A DNA stretch of 30,166 nucleotides from Alkalihalobacillus alcalophilus ATCC 27647 = CGMCC 1.3604 (GTDB lineage: Bacteria; Bacillota; Bacilli; Bacillales; Bacillaceae_D), in NCBI RefSeq assembly GCF_000292245.2, contig NZ_ALPT02000051.1, forward strand, positions 1 through 30,166, in the 5' to 3' direction. Made by a program: the position numbers and the translations under genes. The notes under the pieces are model-generated. The model did no database searches, was not told the origin of the DNA, and was given only the letters and a program-made list of their open reading frames with translations. Positions 15,794 to 24,072 of this stretch are shown piece after piece (positions within the stretch are counted from its first letter, which is position 1; every line of letters begins with the position of its first letter).

Positions 15794-15799
15794 ATGTCG

Positions 15800-16651
15800 A
15801 TGGGAGCAGGAACAGCAATTGTAACAGGAGCAAATTCTGGAATGGGCCTTGCAACAACGATCGAGTTAGCTAAAGAAGGTTTTCATGTTGTGATGGCTTG
15901 CCGAAATGAACAAAAGGCAAAAGAGGCACGGGAACAGGCGGTTACAGAAAGTGGCTCTGATTTAATCGACGTCATTCCTTGTGACCTTGGGTCGATAAAT
16001 AGTATTGTCGAGTTTGTAAAAGAAATTGAACGACGTTATGAACAAATCGATCGATTGATTAATAACGCAGGGGTTGTATCACTAAAAAAAGAGTATACAA
16101 CAGATGGTTTTGAAGCGATGATCGGTGTCAATCATTTAGGACACTTCTTATTAAGCAATTTATTGTTAAATGTGATGAAAAAATCAACAGAGGCACGGAT
16201 TATCAATGTGTCGTCAGGAGCTTACAAGGTTGGAAGAATCGATTTAGATGACCCTCATTTTAATCAACGCTCCTTTAATGTTGTGAAGGGTTACAGTCAA
16301 TCTAAATTAGCAAATATATTATTTACTTTGGAATTAGCTAAAAGGCTTGAAGGCACGACAGTTACAACATATAGTCTTCATCCTGGAGCTGTTTCAACGA
16401 GTCTTGGTGTCAACCGTACCTCTGGCTTCGGGAAAACGATTCATAAATTACTAAAACCGTTCTTCCTAACACCTAAAGAAGGCTCAGCAACGGCTATTTA
16501 TTTGGCGACTGAGCCTCAAATCGAAGCTTATTCAGGGCAATTTTTTTACAAAGAAAAGCCGCAACAACTTACGAGCAAACAAATTAGCGCTGAAAATGCG
16601 AAAAAACTTTGGGATTGGAGTGTCGAACAAGTTCAGCTTGAACGAGACTAG
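15800..16651 (+). CDS. Short-chain dehydrogenase/reductase, retinol-dehydrogenase-like
   Basis: A 283-residue NAD(P)-dependent oxidoreductase. The N-terminal dinucleotide motif is TGANSGMG (about residues 8-15), followed by the NNAG motif, the catalytic Ser in INVSSGAYK and the Y-x-x-x-K pair in GYSQSKLAN. The Arg in MACRN after the second strand favours NADP(H). The substrate cannot be told; members of this WWOX/retinol-dehydrogenase-like branch act on varied alcohols and ketones. AAAGGAG (15784-15790) is 9 bases before ATG 15800 and only 3 before an in-frame ATG at 15794, so 15800 is preferred. It is a single gene with its own terminator, and lies on the + strand against the main local orientation. 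Confidence 0.88.
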   Translation: MGAGTAIVTGANSGMGLATTIELAKEGFHVVMACRNEQKAKEAREQAVTESGSDLIDVIPCDLGSINSIVEFVKEIERRYEQIDRLINNAGVVSLKKEYTTDGFEAMIGVNHLGHFLLSNLLLNVMKKSTEARIINVSSGAYKVGRIDLDDPHFNQRSFNVVKGYSQSKLANILFTLELAKRLEGTTVTTYSLHPGAVSTSLGVNRTSGFGKTIHKLLKPFFLTPKEGSATAIYLATEPQIEAYSGQFFYKEKPQQLTSKQISAENAKKLWDWSVEQVQLERD

Positions 16652-16682
16652 ATAACAAAGGGATATTTCCCATAACCTTATT

Positions 16683-16715
16683 AAAAAGTTCAGAGTTTAT
16701 CACTTTGAGCTTTTT
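16683..16715 (+). terminator. Terminator after the dehydrogenase gene
   Basis: AAAAAGTTCA (16683-16692) pairs with TGAGCTTTTT (16706-16715) with one G-U pair; T-rich sequence follows. Probably works in both directions. Confidence 0.65.
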
Positions 16716-16838
16716 GTTTGTTCGTTGACCTACTGAATGTGACGTTTATTTAAGCACCTCAGAACCCTCATTATCTAGAGCGTCTAGAAGACAACTTTCG
16801 ACTCTAACTCCCTTACAATAGCATTTCATGTCCAAATT

Positions 16839-16872
16839 AACGTTCCATGAAATAACTATTTCACAGAACGTT
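16839..16872. repeat. 34-bp inverted repeat upstream of the recombinase gene
   Basis: Two 16-bp arms around a 2-bp centre: AACGTTCCATGAAATA (16839-16854) and TATTTCACAGAACGTT (16857-16872). The arms match at 14 of 16 positions. No T-run follows, so it is not a typical terminator. It may be an operator or a binding/recombination site of the tyrosine recombinase, by analogy with autoregulated integrases. Confidence 0.6.
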
Positions 16873-16906
16873 AAATTTACGGTAAACTAAGGATGAGGTG
16901 ATGACA

Positions 16907-17997
16907 ATGTCGTTATTTGCAAAAATAAATCAAAAAAATAAACATACTCTACATAACAATCAGGAGTCTTCTAATTCATTAAAAACATTCAAAAAAGCGG
17001 AACAACTGCCACTGTTCATTCAAGAGTATATGGTGAACCGACTATCTCTTGGTTATTCAAAAAATACGATTCAACGATACATCTATGATTATTTTGCTTT
17101 CTTTCAATTTATAGAACGGATCGCAGGAGATGATGCCTTTTCCCCTCAATCGATTACATTAGATGATTTTTTAGAATTAGAAAAAGAAGGAATTGAACAT
17201 TATATTTCTTACTTAGCTTTAGAGCTCGAAAATGAACCGACCACCATTAATCGAAAAATTTCTGCTTTGCAGTCATTATTTGATTTTTTAGTCAAACGAG
17301 GAGATGCCCCCACTAATCCTGTGCTTTCAGTACAAAGGCCGAAAAATGGAAAACGAGAACCTGTTTATTTAACGAAACCAGAGCTTCATTCTTTGTTGAG
17401 TTGGTTAAAAGAACCGCATTATTCCACAAAAAAACAAGCCTTTTATCAAGAGAAATTAAAATCTAGAGATTATGTGACATTCTATTTGTTGATGACCACT
17501 GGACTGAGAATTTCTGAACTGGCTTATTTAGCGATTGGACAAATTGACTTCGGCCAGTCACGACTGAAGATTAAAGGGAAAGGAAATAAAGAACGCTCAA
17601 TTCCTCTTTCAGCAGCAACAATCAACGTGATGAAGGCATATTTACACGATATTCCGAGTGACCAAAGACCAAGTGATGCGGATGACTATTTTATAGTCGG
17701 ATATGATTTTACAAAGAAAGCTTATACAAATGGGGTTTCCATTAGTAGCTTACAAAAAATGATTAAACGAACGATTGAGCAAGCCAAGCATCAGCTTCCC
17801 TTTTTAACGTTTAAAAAATAAGCGCTCATAAACTGCGTCATAGTTTTGCAACCGAGCTTGTAGCGTCAGGAACCGATGTCTTAACCGTTCAAACTTTACT
17901 CGGACATGAATCAGTATCAACCACTCAAGTTTATGCCCATGTTCAGCAGGAAGCTCGCGAGAAAGCGATTGCAAATTTATTGATCACAAATGAATAA
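16907..17997 (+). pseudogene. Tyrosine recombinase, XerS/XerD-like, frameshifted
   Basis: The frame from 16907 codes a SAM-like N-terminal core-binding domain (about residues 25-125; typical TTINRKISALQSLFDFL) and the first part of the catalytic domain, with Arg in TTGLRISELAYL and Lys in IKGKGNKERSIPL. It stops at TAA 17819-17821, right after an A6 run (17813-17818). One extra A would continue the frame through HKLRHSFATEL (His-x-x-Arg), LLGHESVSTTQVYAH (His and nucleophile Tyr) to TAA 17995-17997, giving about 363 residues. So every catalytic residue exists in the DNA but in two frames. Length and N-terminus resemble XerS-type recombinases. AGGTG before ATG 16907 decides the start. The shift may be real decay, slippage on the A-run or a sequencing error. 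Confidence 0.85.
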
Positions 17998-18035
17998 AGG
18001 TCATTTATAATAAATAGAGTAAAGGGGGAAGTTCA

Positions 18036-18431
18036 ATGGAAATCAATGTTGAAATCAATATGCCATTAGAGAGATTAGAGGTGCCAACATTACGAGAGAA
18101 AATAGGTTGGGGGCGCCGTGAGCAAGACTTTCCAACTCTTTTTGAGCGCTGTAATTTTTGGGCGGGTGTTCGTAATGATGAAAATGAATTGATTGCTTTT
18201 GGCTATGTATGTGGAATGGGTTTAGAGCACGGCTACTTAGAAGACATTATGGTGGACCCCGAGTATCAGAATCGAGGGATTGGTGTCACGCTTGTGCAAG
18301 CTCTAATTGAAGAAGCCAAAAAATTTGGATTAGAAATTTTAACCGTTACCTTCGAATCTGGAAATGAGAATTTTTATCGTGTTGCTGGATTTAATGCAAG
18401 TAAAGGTGGCACCTTATATTTAGATGCGTGA
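18036..18431 (+). CDS. GNAT-family N-acetyltransferase
   Basis: A 131-residue GCN5-related acetyltransferase, complete for a minimal single-domain member. The acetyl-CoA pyrophosphate-binding motif A is QNRGIGVTLVQALIEEA (about residues 87-103), after strand 4 LEDIMVDPEY; the C-terminal FYRVAGF block is also typical. The acceptor substrate is unknown. GGGGGAAG lies 5-6 bases before ATG 18036. It follows the recombinase remnant by about 38 bases and is ended by a strong terminator. Confidence 0.88.
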   Translation: MEINVEINMPLERLEVPTLREKIGWGRREQDFPTLFERCNFWAGVRNDENELIAFGYVCGMGLEHGYLEDIMVDPEYQNRGIGVTLVQALIEEAKKFGLEILTVTFESGNENFYRVAGFNASKGGTLYLDA

Positions 18432-18443
18432 GATAAATGAAAT

Positions 18444-18479
18444 AAGACCGTAAATAGGATGTTCCCTATTCACGGTCTT
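18444..18479. terminator. Bidirectional terminator after the GNAT gene
   Basis: AAGACCGT (18444-18451) pairs with ACGGTCTT (18472-18479), extended by AATAGG/CCTATT after a small bulge. T follows on the + side and ATTT on the - side. It can serve the GNAT gene and shields it from leftward transcription. Confidence 0.75.
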
Positions 18480-18492
18480 TTGGCTAACAATA

Positions 18493-18520
18493 AGTTTACA
18501 TAATATTAATATTGAAAACT
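18493..18520 (-). other. XerD-type dif half-site (candidate XerD-binding site 2)
   Basis: The - strand has the exact XerD arm TTATGTAAACT (18503-18493); the centre matches dif at 4/6 and the XerC arm at 5/11. The whole 28 bp is close to a palindrome (AGTTT at one end, AAACT at the other). It sits between the GNAT terminator and the ypwA stop codon, in the same orientation as the dif-like site. Confidence 0.55.
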
Positions 18521-18524
18521 TATT

Positions 18525-20042
18525 CTATAATTGATATAGACGGCTATATTTTTCTGTTAAATAATTGACAAGTGGTTCCGAATTAATGCCACCACCAGTA
18601 ATATCTTTGATGATTTCTGCTGGTTTTTTCATACCACCGTGTTTATGGACATTTTCTGTTAACCAATTACGGATTTTAGCGTTGTCCCCCGAAAGCAACA
18701 ATTCATCATATTCAGGGATATCTTTGATGATTTCTTCTTTCATTTGGGCGGCATAGATGTAACCTAGTGCATAGGATGGGAAGTAACCAAATGACCCCAT
18801 TGACCAGTGAACATCTTGTAGAACGCCTTCCCCATTATGAGACGGACGAATGCCTAAGTATTCTTCCATTTTATCATTCCATGCATCTGGTAAATCTTTT
18901 ACTTCGAGCTCTCCGGAAATTAAGGCTTTCTCTAATTCATAACGAAGGATAATGTGTAGACAATACGTTAACTCATCAGCTTCAATTCGAATGAATGAAG
19001 GTTTTGCTTCGTTAACAGCAAAGTAGAAATCCTCTAGTGTGACATCGTCAAATTGTCCATTGGAACACTTTTTAATAACGGAATAATTTCTTTCTAAAAA
19101 CTTTTCATTTTGCCCGACAAATTTTTCTAAAAATAATGATTGAGATTCATGAATGCCCATCGATGTTCCGCCACAAAGTGGAGTGCCAACTAATTCTTCA
19201 GAAATGTTTTGCTCATATAAAGCATGACCACCTTCATGGATCGTTCCGTATAAAGAGACTCTGAAGTCACTTTCATTATATTTTGTTGTGACACGGACAT
19301 CACCTGGGTTTAATCCCATTGCAAATGGATGAACAGTTTCGTCTAATCGTCCTGCCTCAAAGTCAAAACCAATTTCTTTTAAAATGGCTACACTTAACTC
19401 GCGTTGTTTTTCTTTCGGGAAATGGGCAAAAAGAAAATCATTTTTAGGTTGATGCTTAGATTCCGTTACACCTTTTACTAATGGAATTAATTTTTCTTTT
19501 AAATCCCCAAACACTTCGTCCAAAGTATCAACAAATACACCTGGCTCGTAATCATCTAAGAGCGTATTATATGGATGTCCTTCATAACCACGATAGCCAA
19601 TAAACTTTTTCTGAAATTCCACGATTTTTTCTAAATATGGTTGAAACATAGAGAAATCATTTTTTTCTTTTGCTTCCTCCCATGCATTTTCCGCTTTTGA
19701 GCGTAAGACGATAAAATCTTTAAATTCATCTTTAGGGATCTTCATATTTTTGTCATAGCTCTTTTGCATTTCTTCCACACTCTTTTTGGTGACCTCAGAA
19801 AGACCTTCGAAAATTTCAGGCTGCTGCAACTCTTTTAAAAAGTTGGCCATCTCATTAGATGTGGACATTTGAAAGAGCTCAGATGATAAAGTCCCAATCA
19901 CTTCAGAGCGATGAATCATCCCTTTTTTCGGAGCTCCTGTCCGTGAATCCCAGCCTAGAAGGCCGACTGCTTGACGATAGCTATTCATTTTCTTTAAATA
20001 ATTTCGGAATTCAATTTCCGTTTGTTGTTTGGTCGTTTCCAT
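18525..20042 (-). CDS. ypwA: M32-family metallocarboxypeptidase (Taq type)
   Basis: A 505-residue cytoplasmic zinc carboxypeptidase that trims C-terminal residues from peptides. The zinc site is HEGGHALYEQ (about residue 270, an HExxH motif), with the downstream acid in GIHESQSLFLEKFVG and the family motifs VRVTTKY and IRPSHNGEGVLQDVHWS. Length and sequence match the B. subtilis YpwA type (about 501 residues). The start at ATG 20042 is preceded by AAGGGA about 10 bases upstream. It is divergent from the HesB-like gene and ends 4 bases after the XerD half-site, with no obvious terminator of its own except the GNAT hairpin beyond. Confidence 0.94.
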   Translation of the reverse strand: METTKQQTEIEFRNYLKKMNSYRQAVGLLGWDSRTGAPKKGMIHRSEVIGTLSSELFQMSTSNEMANFLKELQQPEIFEGLSEVTKKSVEEMQKSYDKNMKIPKDEFKDFIVLRSKAENAWEEAKEKNDFSMFQPYLEKIVEFQKKFIGYRGYEGHPYNTLLDDYEPGVFVDTLDEVFGDLKEKLIPLVKGVTESKHQPKNDFLFAHFPKEKQRELSVAILKEIGFDFEAGRLDETVHPFAMGLNPGDVRVTTKYNESDFRVSLYGTIHEGGHALYEQNISEELVGTPLCGGTSMGIHESQSLFLEKFVGQNEKFLERNYSVIKKCSNGQFDDVTLEDFYFAVNEAKPSFIRIEADELTYCLHIILRYELEKALISGELEVKDLPDAWNDKMEEYLGIRPSHNGEGVLQDVHWSMGSFGYFPSYALGYIYAAQMKEEIIKDIPEYDELLLSGDNAKIRNWLTENVHKHGGMKKPAEIIKDITGGGINSEPLVNYLTEKYSRLYQL

Positions 20043-20065
20043 ATGTATCTAATCCCTTCTCATCT

Positions 20066-20094
20066 AAAATAACGTTCATTAATTATTTCGACAA
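20066..20094 (-). promoter_or_regulatory. Possible promoter of the carboxypeptidase gene
   Basis: On the - strand TTGTCG (20094-20089), 17-base spacer, TATTTT (20071-20066). The match is fair. Confidence 0.4.
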
Positions 20095-20127
20095 TCGAAT
20101 CGTTTTCCCTTCTATTTTGCCTATCTT

Positions 20128-20156
20128 TTTTCAGAATAACGATTTCATGATATAGT
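20128..20156 (+). promoter_or_regulatory. Promoter of the HesB-like gene
   Basis: TTTTCA (20128-20133), 17-base spacer, TATAGT (20151-20156), with TGA directly before it giving an extended -10. Start expected about 20 bases before the ATG's upstream GGAGGAG. Confidence 0.5.
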
Positions 20157-20182
20157 ATCGTTAGGTAGGAGGAGAAATAACG

Positions 20183-20500
20183 ATGAATATTACGTTAACA
20201 GAATCAGCAGCTCGTTTATATATAAAAGAAATGGAGCTCAAAAAAGGGGATAACTTAAGGTTATTTGTACGTATTGGAGGGGTTGGCTCTGGTGGATTCT
20301 CGGTTGGAGTTATGCGTGATACACCTTCTGAACGTGCTTATGTAATTAAAATAGATCAAGTTACCTTCTTTGTGGAAGAAGATGATTTCTGGTATTTAAA
20401 TGGGATGAGCATTGACTACAATGAAGATTTAGGCTATTTACAAATTGAACATCCGACATTTGATAATATTGATCACCCAGAAGATAAAAAAGAATCATGA
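20183..20500 (+). CDS. yneR: HesB/IscA-like protein without cysteines (YneR type)
   Basis: A 105-residue protein of the HesB/IscA fold, recognised by RLFVRIGGVGSGGFSVGV (about 27-44) and TFFVEEDDFWYLNGMSIDYN. True IscA proteins bind iron or Fe-S clusters through three cysteines; this one has none, so it is not a classical Fe-S scaffold and its role is unknown. It resembles B. subtilis YneR, which lies near yneT-parE-parC there, as here. AGGAGGAG precedes ATG 20183. The TGA stop lies inside the terminator stem. Confidence 0.8.
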   Translation: MNITLTESAARLYIKEMELKKGDNLRLFVRIGGVGSGGFSVGVMRDTPSERAYVIKIDQVTFFVEEDDFWYLNGMSIDYNEDLGYLQIEHPTFDNIDHPEDKKES

Positions 20501-20524
20501 CCTTGATTAAGTCATGATTCTTTT
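20488..20524. terminator. Bidirectional terminator between the HesB-like and small helical protein genes
   Basis: A 14-bp perfect stem: AAAAGAATCATGAC (20488-20501) with GTCATGATTCTTTT (20511-20524). U-tracts on both sides allow use by both convergent genes. The stop codon of the + gene is part of the stem. Confidence 0.85.
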
Positions 20525-20529
20525 ACTAT

Positions 20530-20802
20530 TTAATCCTTTTTCTTCGCTTGTGTTAATTGTTGCTCTGCCCGGCCAAGAATTTCAGAAGAGGTTTCAAAAA
20601 AATAAGCATTCATCCCATTTTGGTGGCTGGCAGCTTTTTGATATTGTTCCTTTGCTTGATTCAAAGCATCAGTAGCTGCTTTTAATTGCCCCTCATCCAT
20701 ATTAACAGTCGCTTGCCCAACCATATGCTGAGCTGACTCAATCGCCATCTGTACTTGAGCTAAATCGTTGTACCCTTGGTCGTGCTGCTCGCGATTTACC
20801 AT
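20530..20802 (-). CDS. Small helical protein of unknown function, possibly DUF2564
   Basis: A 90-residue soluble, mostly helical protein without cysteine, with the heptad-like core DLAQVQMAIESAQHMVGQAT and QLKAATDALNQAKEQYQKA. It resembles the Bacillus-restricted DUF2564 family as I remember it, whose function is unknown; this match needs a profile search. GGAGGG lies 7 bases before ATG 20802, so I prefer this start to an in-frame one at 20841 that has no site. It faces the HesB-like gene and shares its terminator. Confidence 0.65.
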   Translation of the reverse strand: MVNREQHDQGYNDLAQVQMAIESAQHMVGQATVNMDEGQLKAATDALNQAKEQYQKAASHQNGMNAYFFETSSEILGRAEQQLTQAKKKD

Positions 20803-20889
20803 ACAATACCCTCCATTATTCAAAACAATGTTATTTAACAATATGAATAATGTATGTTAGTTTTGCTTTTTTTATACGTCAGCTAGTTA

Positions 20890-20917
20890 AGTTTACATAA
20901 TAATATTATGTTATTCT
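20890..20917 (-). other. XerD-type dif half-site (candidate XerD-binding site 3)
   Basis: The - strand holds the exact XerD arm TTATGTAAACT (20900-20890). Inside it, ACATAATA and TATTATGT around one central base make a 17-bp palindrome. The XerC arm is absent. It lies between the lipoprotein stop and the start of the small helical protein gene, oriented like the dif-like site. Confidence 0.55.
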
Positions 20918-20926
20918 CATCTACAG

Positions 20927-21850
20927 TTAGTTGGGATCTGAAATTTTAAAGATAATTTCCCCTTCCTCTGTTGAGCTAAAAGTAATGAGCCATTCTCCCG
21001 TCTCCTGATCATAATCCACCTGTTGAACCGTGACGTAATGGAGGCCTTCATAAGTCGATTCTAAGCCTAAATTTTCTAAAACATGAGGGTAAGCCTCTTG
21101 AATCGCTTCTTTCGCATTTAGGGTCGCTCCTTCTGGTTGTTCGGGTTCAACGATTTCAAAATCAAGAGGGTGTGCTTGCCCTGGCCAAGATTCCAAAATT
21201 GCTTCTACTTCTATGCGAATAAAATCTCCAATTTCCGCTCCACTGACTCCAGAAACAAAGACAAGACCACTGTTTTCAAAATGAACTAATGTGTCTGGCG
21301 TCGAGCTAACATATCCTTCAATCCAAAAAGCTTCCGTTTGAAGGGGAAAGGAAACGAGTACTTCTCCAGTTGTTCCATCCACTTCTTGCTGAATGTCTCC
21401 GCTCTTTGACGATGAAAAGGAGACAACCCAAATATTTCGCTCTTGATCGTAAAAGGCATCATAAACACTAACTACCTTTGTTCCTTCAAAATAGGAAGCC
21501 ATCCCTAACTCTTCAAGAACAGTCGGGTAAGCCATTTGAATCGCTTCTTGACTACTAATCGACGCGGATTCAGGTAAGTGCGGTTCCTCAATTTTGTAAT
21601 TTGTTACGTTTGCTTGAGAGGGGTAGGATTCCATTAATGCCTCTATATTTACCTTTAAATAGTCACCAATTTTGGCGCCCCCAATGTTAGAAAGGGAAAC
21701 AAGTCCAAGTTCTTTTTCGTTCATCATAACCCTTCCATCCACCGCTAGAACAAAACCTTCAAGCTCCCAATCTGTTGAATCACTTCCTCCAGATTGATTG
21801 CAAGCCACTACTAAGAATATTCCTAATAAAATCCAACTAAATTTTTTCAT
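20927..21850 (-). CDS. Lipoprotein with a tandem duplicated domain pair
   Basis: A 307-residue secreted lipoprotein. The signal peptide ends in a lipobox, LVVAC, with lipid-bearing Cys17. The mature part is two copies of one unit (about residues 29-175 and 176-307). Each has a short beta-rich part (EGFVLAVDGR.../EGYVSSTPDT...) with IGDYLKVNIEALMESYPSQA or IGDFIRIEVEAILESWPGQA, resembling DUF3221, and a second part with EAIQMAYPTVLEELGM or EAIQEAYPHVLENLGL and W-x-x-x-FSS, resembling PepSY. The function is unknown; PepSY-type domains often inhibit proteases or act in cell-wall settings. Start ATG 21850 has GGAGGGAG before it. No terminator is clear at its end; a XerD half-site follows. Confidence 0.8.
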   Translation of the reverse strand: MKKFSWILLGIFLVVACNQSGGSDSTDWELEGFVLAVDGRVMMNEKELGLVSLSNIGGAKIGDYLKVNIEALMESYPSQANVTNYKIEEPHLPESASISSQEAIQMAYPTVLEELGMASYFEGTKVVSVYDAFYDQERNIWVVSFSSSKSGDIQQEVDGTTGEVLVSFPLQTEAFWIEGYVSSTPDTLVHFENSGLVFVSGVSGAEIGDFIRIEVEAILESWPGQAHPLDFEIVEPEQPEGATLNAKEAIQEAYPHVLENLGLESTYEGLHYVTVQQVDYDQETGEWLITFSSTEEGEIIFKISDPN

Positions 21851-21961
21851 TTTTCTCCCTCCATATCTTAAAGAAAGTATTACTAGTTTACGAGAAAAAA
21901 TAAAAGACAAAGTTAACTATTGACAAACTGATTGTAAGATCACACAACATTCATTTAATCA

Positions 21962-22003
21962 AAACACCCTCAATTTATTTTTGTTTGTAAGTTGAGGGTG
22001 TTT
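21962..22003. terminator. Terminator of katE, possibly bidirectional
   Basis: A 12-bp stem: AAACACCCTCAA (21962-21973) with TTGAGGGTGTTT (21992-22003). Read leftward it ends in UUUUG, read rightward in a T-rich stretch. It is 11 bases after the katE stop. Confidence 0.85.
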
Positions 22004-22014
22004 CTTTGTTGTTT

Positions 22015-24072
22015 TTAATTGACTTTTCTTTCCCAAAAGCGATGCGCGGTAATGGCTTCGACAAAATCGGCAGCAAAGACCTTGCTTTCTTGATTAGTGA
22101 AAAGAAGGACACCTGGTTCTTTTGCTAAGTTTTGAGCTTCAAACCACTGCTTCCCTTCATTACTTAAGGCAAGCGGCTTATAATGAGTAAAAGCTTCTTT
22201 AAGAAACATTTTCGCTTCCATTTCAAAGCTCGTATCAGCTTTCTTTCCCCCATTTACATAAATCGCATCAAAGGCAACGGAACCGTCAGTCAAAAAAGTA
22301 TGCTTCGCTTCCAGTTTGCTATTGTCTGAACCTTTGATGATGCCAAGTTTATCGCTTAAAATAGCGGTTTGAACCCCCGATGTTTGTAAAGTTTTTAATA
22401 TCTCATTTACAACTGCTCCATCATACCCTTCTGCGATTACGACGGCAACCTTACGTGTTAGCGGTGTTTTTGGTGTTAATTCTTGACTGAGAGCAGGAGA
22501 CGATTTCGTTATGTTTGTACCACCCGATTGGGGTGGGATTGTATCAATTGTCTCGGCGAAAGCAGTTGTCATTTCTACACTCACATTAGCAAACATGTCG
22601 ACCACACTTTGTCTAATCGCTTTGCTTTTTACTTTACTAAGTTCAAAACGAAAAGCATCAATGATATGTTTCTTTTCAGAAGCACTCATACTGTTCCAGA
22701 AAAGGGTCGCTTGCGAGAAGTGATCCTTAAAACTTTGAGCTCGTGCACGAATTTTTCGACCTTCGACTTTTTCTTGATAATGAACGTAACCACCCTCTGC
22801 CTCACCCACTGTTTTTGGTGAATTATTAGCCAAAGCATTATTATGATACGTCACTTGCCCTTTGTTAATCGTTTGACGTCCAAACCCATCCCTCTGATTA
22901 TTAAAAAACGGACATACCGGGCGGTTAATCGGGATTTCGTGAAAATTAGGTCCTCCGAGTCGAAGCAACTGAGTGTCTGTATAGGAAAATAAACGGGCTT
23001 GCAATAAAGGATCATTTGTAAAGTCAATTCCTGGGACGACATTTCCAGGATGAAAGGCTACTTGCTCTGTCTCCGCAAAAACATTGTCCACATTTCGATT
23101 TAAGGTCATTTTACCAACAAGCTTGACAGGTACATCTTCTTCTGGCCATATCTTAGTTGGATCAAGAATGTCAAAATCAAAAGCGAATTCATCTTTTTCT
23201 TCAATGATTTGTAAACCTAATTCATATTCAGGGTAATTCCCCATATTAATTGCATCCCATAAATCTCTCCGCATATAATCGGGGTCCTTCCCTCCTAACT
23301 TTTGAGCTTCATCCCAGACTATAGAATGAGTCCCTAAAACCGGTTTCCAATGAAATTTAACAAAATGAGCTTTTCCTTTCTCGTTTATCAAACGAAACGT
23401 ATGTACACCAAAGCCTTCCATCATTCGAAAACTTCTTGGAATTGCTCGATCACTCATTAACCACATAATCATATTAGCTGATTCTTGGTTTTGCGAAACC
23501 CAGTCCCAGAAAGTATCATGCGCGGCACTTGCTTGAGGCATTTCATTATGAGGCTCTGGTTTAATCGCATGAACGACATCAGGAAATTTAATCCCATCCT
23601 GAATAAAGAAAACTGGGATATTATTGGCGACTAAATCGTAATTTCCTTCTTCCGTATAAAACTTTGTCGCAAAACCCCGTGCATCCCTCGGCGTATCAAG
23701 GGAACCACGTGAACCAACAACTGTTGAAAAACGGACAAAAACAGGTGTTTTCTTTTTCGGCTCTTGCAAAAATTTTGCCATTGTATAAGGCTTCAACGAT
23801 TCATAAACCTCAAACTCACCATGTGCAGCAAACCCTCGGGCATGCACCACTCGTTCTGGAATACGTTCATGGTCAAAATGGGTCATTTTTTCGCGGAAAT
23901 GAAAGTCCTCCATAAGCGTAGGACCGCGTTCTCCTGCAGTGAGAGAAAGTTCATCCTCTGATAGCTTTAAACCGTGATCCGTTGTCATCACTTTACCTTG
24001 ATTATCTTCACTTCGAAACAACTCTAACTGTTCATTTTTACTATTTTCATTTATTTCTTTTTCCTCATTCAC
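22015..24072 (-). CDS. katE: Large-subunit catalase (KatE/HPII type)
   Basis: A 685-residue monofunctional haem catalase, the large-subunit length. It breaks down hydrogen peroxide. Haem-pocket motifs visible: catalytic His in ERVVHARGFAAHGEFEVY, Asn in DLVANNIPVFFIQDG, and the proximal Tyr in RLFSYTDTQLLRLG. The extra C-terminal domain (about 535-685, KVAVVIAEGYDGA...) is the flavodoxin/class-I amidotransferase-like domain of HPII-type enzymes. The B. subtilis relative is general-stress (sigma-B) controlled; a convincing sigma-B promoter was not found here. The likely start is GTG 24072 with AAAGGAG 12 bases upstream, which is rather far; an ATG one codon-phase off is out of frame. Confidence 0.96.
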   Translation of the reverse strand: MNEEKEINENSKNEQLELFRSEDNQGKVMTTDHGLKLSEDELSLTAGERGPTLMEDFHFREKMTHFDHERIPERVVHARGFAAHGEFEVYESLKPYTMAKFLQEPKKKTPVFVRFSTVVGSRGSLDTPRDARGFATKFYTEEGNYDLVANNIPVFFIQDGIKFPDVVHAIKPEPHNEMPQASAAHDTFWDWVSQNQESANMIMWLMSDRAIPRSFRMMEGFGVHTFRLINEKGKAHFVKFHWKPVLGTHSIVWDEAQKLGGKDPDYMRRDLWDAINMGNYPEYELGLQIIEEKDEFAFDFDILDPTKIWPEEDVPVKLVGKMTLNRNVDNVFAETEQVAFHPGNVVPGIDFTNDPLLQARLFSYTDTQLLRLGGPNFHEIPINRPVCPFFNNQRDGFGRQTINKGQVTYHNNALANNSPKTVGEAEGGYVHYQEKVEGRKIRARAQSFKDHFSQATLFWNSMSASEKKHIIDAFRFELSKVKSKAIRQSVVDMFANVSVEMTTAFAETIDTIPPQSGGTNITKSSPALSQELTPKTPLTRKVAVVIAEGYDGAVVNEILKTLQTSGVQTAILSDKLGIIKGSDNSKLEAKHTFLTDGSVAFDAIYVNGGKKADTSFEMEAKMFLKEAFTHYKPLALSNEGKQWFEAQNLAKEPGVLLFTNQESKVFAADFVEAITAHRFWERKVN

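Noticed and set aside
20054..20061. SpoIIIE/FtsK guiding sequence GAGAAGGG on the - strand
   Set aside because: Orientation fits a terminus to the left, but about one chance copy is expected in a window of this size.
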